The notes under the pieces were generated by a model. That model did no database searches. It was not told the DNA's origin and was given only the letters and a program-made list of their open reading frames with translations. From Amyelois transitella (Eukaryota; Arthropoda; Insecta; Lepidoptera; Pyralidae), in assembly GCF_032362555.1 (NCBI RefSeq), contig NC_083524.1:5504001-5568000 (forward strand): DNA of 64,000 nt, given 5' to 3'. This document shows, one piece after another, positions 57,184 through 64,000 of this stretch. Both the position numbers and the translations under genes were made by a program. Position 1 is the first letter of the stretch. Every line of letters starts with the position of its first letter.

Positions 57184-57425
57184 GGCCTCTAACGCGCAGA
57201 GGTAGTGCGGTTATGTCTGTGACACCGGAGGTCTGGGGTCGAATCCCGGCCAGGGCATGATGAGAAAATAACTTACTCTGATTGTCCTGAATATAAGATG
57301 TTTATCAATATAAGTATTTATTATAAAATATAGTATCGCTAAGTTAGCATCTCATAACACAAGTGTCGAACTTACTTCGAGGCCAACTCTATTTGTGTAA
57401 TCTGTCCCGTGTATATATTTATAAT
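57184..57425 (+). mobile_element. tRNA-derived SINE
   Basis: GGCCTCTAACGCGCAGAGG head, GGGGTCGAATCCCGGCCAGG (B box), body ending AATCTGTCCCGTGTATAT. Confidence 0.82.
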
Positions 57426-57479
57426 TTAGTGGCTTGACATTAAAATGCTTAAACCTTATTAGAATTCAACTGTAGCTAG

Positions 57480-57610
57480 AGCGATGCTGTATTTCGGCTC
57501 GACCGCCGCCAAAGGGAAGATCTTCCGCCAGGCTAGGTGTTATGCCTGGGGATCCGCGGCTCCGACGATGTTGTGTCGGAGGTTGTATATAAGCTCCAAT
57601 CCGTGAAATC
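57480..57610. other. GC-rich patch of unknown origin
   Basis: GCTCGACCGCCGCCAAAGGG, GCCTGGGGATCCGCGGCTCC and GACGATGTTGTGTCGGAGG. It may be a retroelement scrap; no frame is supported. Confidence 0.3.
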
Positions 57611-59177
57611 TTTGCTTGCGCGATTTAGGTTTTTCGCTGTTTAGGTATGACTAATAGCGTCGCGTGATTCTATTTTTTATTTTTGTGACGTATAGATTTC
57701 GCCACAATATAGTACAAGTACACGCACATAAAACTTATCAGAATTAGTCATATTTGGTATAAAACTATATCATTATAAGTCATAAAAAGTCTGCAATCCC
57801 AAGTCATGCTATCTACTAGCTCGATTTTACAAATGTGTGTAATACATATGTTGAATAAATAACGATAATAACCTGTGTTTTGCCGTTTATCTTTAATCTC
57901 AATTTAACTTTGTTTATTTTACATGTGTTTTGCACACACAAAAAAGTCATGTTACGGATGTTCATCTTCTGAAGTACACCTACATACACCACACAGTGAA
58001 GATACTTACCACATGAAACACATTTTTAAATATAATAAAATCCATTTTAGTTTTAATTTTAGTAAGTATTTTATAGGTAAGTTGGTTTAGTTCTTGGTAG
58101 AATTCCTTTTTTTTTATTTGGACCAATTATTGTTGCGAAAAAAGCTGTTGTCTCAATAATTGTACTTATATGTAGTGTATCTATAACAGATTTCATGAAA
58201 ATCAGTTTAGTGATATACAAGACAACTGACAATTAATTCCTGCTTGTCAGTAGTATTTTTAATTATGTACTTTATAACTTATATTAAATAGAATATATAA
58301 TTGAAGAAATAAGTGGATGGTTGACTAATTCTTTAGAAAACATTTGGCTCTGACTACCCCGTAAGATACAAAGAAGTAATTATATCTAAGTAACGTACTT
58401 TTAAGGATAATGCAGTTAGTAGCGATATATTTTTACAATCTTTGATAACACCAACCAATTTTTATACAACATTACCTGTTTAAATTTCATAGAAATAGCA
58501 ATGACTCATACTAATGTACATTAAACATGCAATCAATGATAATATTATAAATAAAAGTAATTATATAATCCCGTGATAATTATAATAATCAACTTGTAAC
58601 GCTGAAATTTAAAATGTATGTAAGATCTGTCAATAGAATTTTTGAGTTCGTGGGGCAGCGGTTGAAAAGTGAACGGGTTACATAAAGAAACATAAAGTTA
58701 AACAAATAAAACTGAATGAATGAATGAAAGATTTATTTGATATAACTCAACGTACACAAGCCTGTCAAATACATAACATACCTAATAAAGTCCGAATTCT
58801 AATTGAGAGAAAAAGCAAAGAAAATCAGCGGAAGAGAAACGACTGATGAAACAACACCATATTTTGTAAGTTATAGATAAATTGTGAGGTTATACTTTTG
58901 TATGGCAAATCATTCTGTTCTGCATTTTCAACACAATTTCCCACGACCAATACATTTAATCCCACGGGTAGCGCCCTCGCCCTCACAGCAAAAAAAATCT
59001 AAATAAACTACATTATAGATAACAAAAGATAACCTTTATTTAATTGCGAGTTTTTTACTCATACTCGCTTCGTCTCGCTTACTCGCGTCAGCGTTTTAAG
59101 TATTTTTTTTTGTTATCAGTATTTATTTAATTTTTGCTGCTATTAATTAATTTCAAAATAAATTCATCGTCATATGA
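57611..59177. other. non-coding stretch, no gene seen
   Basis: A family A scrap (GGCTCTGACTACCCCGTAAG) at about 58345-58370. Otherwise AT-rich without recognised features. Confidence 0.4.
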
Positions 59178-59345
59178 CAGCCATAGGACATCCACTACTG
59201 AACTTAGGCCTGCCCCAATGACTTGCACCTCGCTCTGTTGGAGCCGAGCTGCATCCAATGTTTCCCCTATAGAGTATTGTTTCCCCAAAGACTTCACTAT
59301 CGGTCCATCTCGCGTGGGGCTATCCTACGCTACGCTTTCCTGTAT
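59178..59345 (+). mobile_element. RTE-like LINE fragment
   Basis: GACATCCACTACTGAACTTA, GGCCTGCCCCAATGACTTG, TTGGAGCCGAGCTGCATCCA, CGGTCCATCTCGCGTGGGG: the widely dispersed 3' segment I associate with RTE-type elements in Lepidoptera. The open frame across it is incidental. Confidence 0.55.
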
Positions 59346-59456
59346 GTTTCTTACACTCACTCTCACTCAAGGACTTTTAGCCCCATCGGTCATCAGCACT
59401 TCGAGAAAATATAAACATAGATCATATGTGTCTGCCAATCAAACGACCTTGTTGAC

Positions 59457-59708
59457 GGCCTCTGTGGCGCAGCGGTAGTACGCACTGTCTGTGACACCAG
59501 AGGTCCCGGGTTCAAATCCCGGCCAGGGCATGAGGACAAAAGATTTTTTTCTTATTGGCATGGGTCTTGGATGTTTATCTATATAAGTATTTATTATAAA
59601 ATAAAGTATCGTTGAGTTAGTATCTCGTAACACAAGTCTCGAACTTACTTCGAGGCTAACTCAATCTGTATAATTTGTCCCGTATAGGTATATTTATATT
59701 TATTTATT
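59457..59708 (+). mobile_element. tRNA-derived SINE, best preserved head
   Basis: GGCCTCTGTGGCGCAGCGG (A box region), GGTTCAAATCCC (B box), then the standard body (ACTTCGAGGCTAACTCAATC) and an AT-rich tail. The 3' acceptor strand does not pair, so it is not a tRNA gene. Confidence 0.85.
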
Positions 59709-60123
59709 GGTAATGGCATGCACAGAGCTTCGATCAAGTATAAAAAGCTGAGAGTAACGGATTATGTGCTGTACAATATTGTTCATGTAGATTAATGTAG
59801 ATTGAAAACATATTATTGAGAAATACCATCTAAGAGTGCCCTGGCGCTTTCTTGGAGCGGCTCAGTGGGGACACGGTGCTCTCGGGTAAGATTGTTTTTA
59901 TGCCACTCTTTAAATTAAAACCGTTCATTATTATTAAAACTAAAAATTAAAAAAAAATTAAAAAAAATATTTTTTAATTAAATTATTATTTTTTATTACA
60001 ATACGCTTTAACAACTTTTATTTTATTTATTTAAAATTTATTTACGTAAAATATAATTATTTCATCAATAATGGGATTTTTTTCGACAAAAGCATAATTT
60101 ATTACAAGTTCAAACGGATTCCC

Positions 60124-60205
60124 ACAGTGTAAGGCGGGTTCTCACGGCTGGTGGCGTGGGAGCGCCCTTGAACTTCAACTTGTCTGACCCTGCCGCCCTC
60201 GTAGC
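60124..60205 (+). repeat. GC-richer unit (right-hand group), copy 1
   Basis: TTCCCACAGTG, GGGTTCTCACGGC, GGCGTGGGAGCGCC, CTTGAACTTCAACT. Confidence 0.35.
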
Positions 60206-60664
60206 TCAAAATATGGAGAGAACAAATGATTAGGTAGGTATCCCTTTTCAATGTTATAAAATTCAATTACTGTTAGTTTGCCTAACTATAATTTAAGAGA
60301 AGGAAATAGGGAATCTTACCCCATAAGAAACACTGATTTTGTGCCGTTTGCGACTAATTATGTATACTAGCAAGGCGAAAGTAAACAAAACAATGTAAAT
60401 TAACAAACAAACAATAAAACAAAGCACTTTAGCGTCAGGTACGATTCGGGGTGGACTGATATAAATTACTTAAATTATTACTAATACTAAACATTTGTGA
60501 CAAAGTTAAAGAAAAAAATAAATTTATTAATTTTATATGGCACGTAAAATTTTACTAAACGAATATACATTTAAAATACAACTATTTCAAAAAAAAATAT
60601 ATTATTAACACTCTTTTTTTGCCTGGGACGTTAATGTTGACTTTTTGTGCACAGGTAAAGGCGT

Positions 60665-60745
60665 TGATCGTTCCCACGGTCCAACGGTCGGTTCCCGCGT
60701 CGCATCAACGTGGGAAACACCTTGAACTACAACTGATACTTCTAC
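60665..60745 (+). repeat. GC-richer unit (right-hand group), copy 2
   Basis: GTTCCCACGGTCC, CGGTTCCCGCG, CAACGTGGGAAACACC, CTTGAACTACAACT; the last block is shared with copy 1. A weaker third copy is at about 61203-61262 (ATTCCCACG...CTTGAGTTCAA...CCGTGGGAC). Confidence 0.35.
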
Positions 60746-61432
60746 GACTTTATTGGATTTACATATAAAGTTATTTTCCTTTCTGTAAATAATCCTAGAT
60801 TTAAGTACAAACTAGTGTTTTTTCGATAAATTGAATTAATCATAATTAATAACAGTCAGCTTAGTCAATAAAGTTATTTTGTACCAAATGCTACTTCATC
60901 TTGCGCTAAAGAATCGATAGTTAATAGTTTTGTCCGTAAAGATATGTTGAATGAATATAATTATATGAATGATTTCAGATGGCTTTTAAGATATTTTACT
61001 CCAAAGCAACTAAAGTACAAAGTACTAAGCTTTTAACTTCAACAAGTAACACGTTTTTCTTGATCAAGTGCAAAAGTCCTCTTCACTTGTGTAATCAGGT
61101 ATTCATAATAATACCTAACCAGAAAACACTCATCTCCATTGCTTATTATATAAAAAAATATAGTCAACAAAAAAAATTTAAATGCGAAAGACTACAAAAC
61201 ACGAATTCCCACGCTACAAAATGCTACACTTGAGTTCAATCCTCAATCCAATCCGTGGGACAAAAGCCCTCATGCGAAAGTACACCTTAAGCCTAGAATA
61301 TACAATTCAAATTCCATTCCGATCAGGCTCTTGTACACACGGTATAAAAAGACGAAGATCGTGTTTCGCTACTCATTCGTACTAATGAATTTCGACATTA
61401 ATCATCACAATCAATATAATCACATTAATACA
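60746..61432. other. non-coding stretch, no gene seen
   Basis: Contains the weak GC-richer unit at 61203-61262. Frames at 60979-61385 overlap in two registers and show no domain. Confidence 0.4.
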
Positions 61433-61542
61433 TAATCATTATAATCACGTTTTATCCCTAACGGGGTAGACAGAGCCAACAGTCTGGAAAAGGCTGGAAT
61501 GCCACGTTCAGCTATATGGCTTTACAATTCAATTGAGATTTT
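61433..61542 (-). repeat. family A repeat, 3' half
   Basis: CCCTAACGGGGTAGACAGAG, CCAACAGTCTGGAAAAGGCT, CACGTTCAGCTATATGGC. Confidence 0.7.
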
Positions 61543-61552
61543 GTCTTGCCAA

Positions 61553-61725
61553 GGTTAAACTTTTAGATTCTTAGTTTAGGTGTTGGGCTAAAAACCTGCC
61601 ATTATTTCCGAATCTCAATTCCAACTTAAACCATCAATCAACGCAGCTTTCAAATCTGTTGACTCAATAGCCAGTCATTACTCTGCCCTTCCCGTAAGGT
61701 ACAACGACGTCATATTTATGTGTGT
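61553..61725 (+). repeat. family A repeat, degenerate, inverted to its neighbour
   Basis: AGATTCTTAGTTTAGGTGTT, GAATCTCAATTCCAAC, then a decayed TCTGCCCTTCCCGTAAGG end. With 61433-61542 it forms an inverted pair. Confidence 0.5.
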
Positions 61726-62188
61726 ACTGTATAAATATAATATGTAAATATAAACATATAAAACATCATAAGTAGCGTGATCGGTCTCTACCATATTAGC
61801 AATGTATTTATTTTAACATCTCTTATCATTTGAAATCGAATATTTTCTAAATGGGGGACCGGTTTTATTATTCCAATGTATGCTATCATATACAGTGCGC
61901 CCAGTGAACAAAGATAGCTTTTTGCATCCGCCATTTAATTTGAAAGAAAACATCCTTGTGATATACTTACCCCAGGAAAATAACTCGTCATTTATAAACA
62001 TACCTAATGTGTTCACCTTGAAATCTCTTCACTGGGGTAAACAAAGGCAACATTTAACATTTATGTACTTTGTCAAGTCACCATGATCACATCACATACA
62101 GATTTTAAGCGGTACTAATACGTAGGTATAATAATAGCTTTGCTTTAAATGTTTGACCAATTTTTGTATTGTCACTATAGCATTACAG

Positions 62189-62437
62189 TGCCGTGTGGTT
62201 CCCGGCACCAATAGGAAAAAGAATAAAACCACTCCATTTCTTTCCCATGGATGTCATAAAGGGCGACTAAGGAATATGCTTATAAACTTAGGCGACATGC
62301 TAGCGACCTGTCACTATTTGAATCTCAATTCTATCATTAAGCCAAGCAGCTGAACGTGGCCTTTTAGTCTTTTTAAGACCGTCGGCTCTGTCTACCCCGC
62401 AAGGGATATAGACGTGATTGTATGTATGTATGTATAT
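62189..62437 (+). repeat. family A repeat, full length
   Basis: GTGCCGTGTGGTTCCCGGCA head, TACCCCGCAAGGGATATAGA, (ATGT)3 tail. Useful as a reference copy. Confidence 0.9.
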
Positions 62438-64000
62438 AGTATTAGACCATTGTGGTAAGTAGCAATATGTACAAATTTTACATCACGTCTTAACTACTTA
62501 CGGGTAGACGGAGCCAACAGATTTGAAAAGACTTATCAATCGCAATTAAAAATCCAATCACTGAAGAACGACAGCTTTAATTCCAATTTTCTTTCAGTCT
62601 CCAGCAATCTCAAGAAGCAGGTTTTTCAATAACGCCAAAGGGTCCATAAATTAAGGTAGGCAGCCCTTCAAAAAGTCAATTTCGAAGGATCACCGAGCTA
62701 TGATTAAAGTCAAGGCTGAATGTTACCTACATTTAGATACTTGAGTACATGAAAACGGAACAACTAAGGGATAATTTGTTTTCATAATTAGGCGATCCTG
62801 AAAACTGGGTAGTAGGGTCAACAGAATATTAAACTTTGTCGCGTTATTTTGTAAAAGTGAGTTGATTTATATCTATAGATTTATATCCGTAAATAGTACA
62901 CCGTTTTTTTATTAAATTTGGCATAGAATAACGTTATTACCCAATGTCAAACTTTCAGCCTTTTCGAGACTGATGGTTCTATCTACCCTGTGAGGGAAAA
63001 AAGCGTTATAACTTGATTTTGCATATTCCCATAGGAGAAAAACTTTGGGCAAAACGTAACGTATAAAGAAATACCTTTTATGTCAAATTTCTTAAATCCT
63101 ACCTTCACAAGAATAACTTGCAAATACTCGTACTTCCATCACTAAAAATAATATCAATCCCAAATATGGCGGAGTGATTACGCAGTCAAAGTCGCGGGCA
63201 TCAGGTATAACCATAACACTTAGCCGCCACACTAAAAGCAATCAGAATTCAGCAGGATTTTCAAGGAAATGTTGGGTAAGCCGTGGAATTTTAGAGAATT
63301 TTCTTTTGTGACGAATACAAATGAGATTAAAAGCATTATACAATACGCGGCTAACTCCAAAAGAGAGTAACTTCTGTCATTGCGTTCAAACAGTATTATT
63401 CAAATCCAAAAGCGAGGGATGTCCAATAAAAAAGTAAAGAAAAATGGAGGACCTAAAGTGGCTATTCTTTGAAGCTAACTATATGATGCTAAGGGCGAGG
63501 TCTCACTGTTAGGGTAGAGTCACCAAACAAGACAATTTTGAGAATAATGACATACATAAGACATGGATAAAAAGCTATTTATTGATTCTTACGATGACAA
63601 CCATGATCTAAGCTGACAAAAAAATGGATTTGGATCTGACATAGATCCTTATATAAGTATTATCTTTTGAATACCAAATAGATCAATCGCGACCCTTATG
63701 GTTTTGTTATGTTCACAAATATAGAATTATTACCAACGCAAAATACTGTAATCAAAAAACTTTTTTTTAAAATTAATCGCTAACATTTTCTAAAATATTC
63801 GCTACCTACTATTAAAAATAAATAGTAGTGTTTCCCGAACTCTTCCCTCTCTTACTTAAAGTGCTTGCAGTGAAATTGTGAACAGCATGAGTAAAACACT
63901 TAAAAAAAACTTCAAATGATAATAAGTTTGAACAGACTCTAACTCGCGTATGAAAATCAGAAAAACATAAGCTAGGTAACCATTTTTTAAATAAATCGCT
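62438..64000. other. non-coding stretch, no gene seen
   Basis: Two family A scraps at about 62485-62530 (minus) and 62942-63010 (plus). Otherwise no recognised feature to the end of the window. Confidence 0.4.

Noticed and set aside
59134-59478. 114-codon plus-strand frame as a gene
   Set aside because: It runs across an RTE-like fragment and into a SINE, with no domain; the overlap is incidental.
59457-59530. A tRNA gene at the head of the SINE
   Set aside because: A and B boxes are present, but the 3' acceptor strand does not pair with the 5' GGCCTCT, and the sequence continues into the SINE body seen in three other copies.
60979-61385. Two overlapping plus-strand frames as a small gene
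   Set aside because: Different registers, no domain, no good splice sites linking them.
1-64000. CRISPR arrays, operons, rRNA or bacterial features
   Set aside because: Introns, SINEs, LINEs and Helitrons show this is animal nuclear DNA; no regularly spaced direct repeats were seen.

Overview
The window is AT-rich insect DNA, most likely from a moth or butterfly. The evidence is a tandem array of ecdysteroid-kinase-like (EcKL/CHK) genes, many Helitrons with the 5'-TC...CTAG-3' ends typical of lepidopteran families, tRNA-derived SINEs, fragments of non-LTR retrotransposons, and long gene-poor stretches full of one ~245 bp repeat that often ends in (ATGT)n (called 'family A' here). Apart from the small exon models near 4-8.5 kb, the only coding sequence I trust is the EcKL array.

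Layout. 1-5.7 kb: repeats plus the 3' end of a small gene with one pacifastin-like (serine-protease-inhibitor) cysteine motif. 5.7-19.7 kb: no secure gene; a tentative two-exon gene end at 8.0-8.5 kb, many family A copies, an unclassified GC-richer dispersed unit (10-13.9 kb), an inverted pair of tRNA-like SINE heads (17.1-17.3 kb) and a broken Jockey-like reverse transcriptase (18.3-18.7 kb).

19.7-56.3 kb: the EcKL cluster, all on the minus strand. Seven genes look complete (starts at 21413, 24285, 31134, 40660, 43298, 49034 and 56279). Each has two exons, one phase-0 intron directly after the catalytic HGDxWxNN block, and a protein of 418-423 aa. There is also an orphan second exon (31980-32417), a decayed first exon (53172-53529) and a C-terminal scrap (37374-37412). 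Six of the seven complete genes have a TATA box 48-54 bp upstream of the ATG, and four share a GATA-type TGATAAAAT element just beyond it. The proteins are predicted cytosolic small-molecule kinases (ecdysteroid or detoxification phosphorylation), and the array looks like a birth-and-death cluster.

The most unusual structure is a pair of almost identical ~3.04 kb elements in opposite orientation (25098-28138 and 33029-36070) around one EcKL gene and the orphan exon. Their limits coincide with Helitron ends. Inside is a second, complete shorter Helitron sharing the same 3' end, a captured retroelement ORF fragment and a ~160 bp-armed foldback. This suggests a read-through composite Helitron that has moved recently.

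56.3-64 kb: repeats only (two tRNA-SINEs, an RTE-like fragment, family A copies and a second set of GC-richer units). Coordinates of decayed repeats are approximate.
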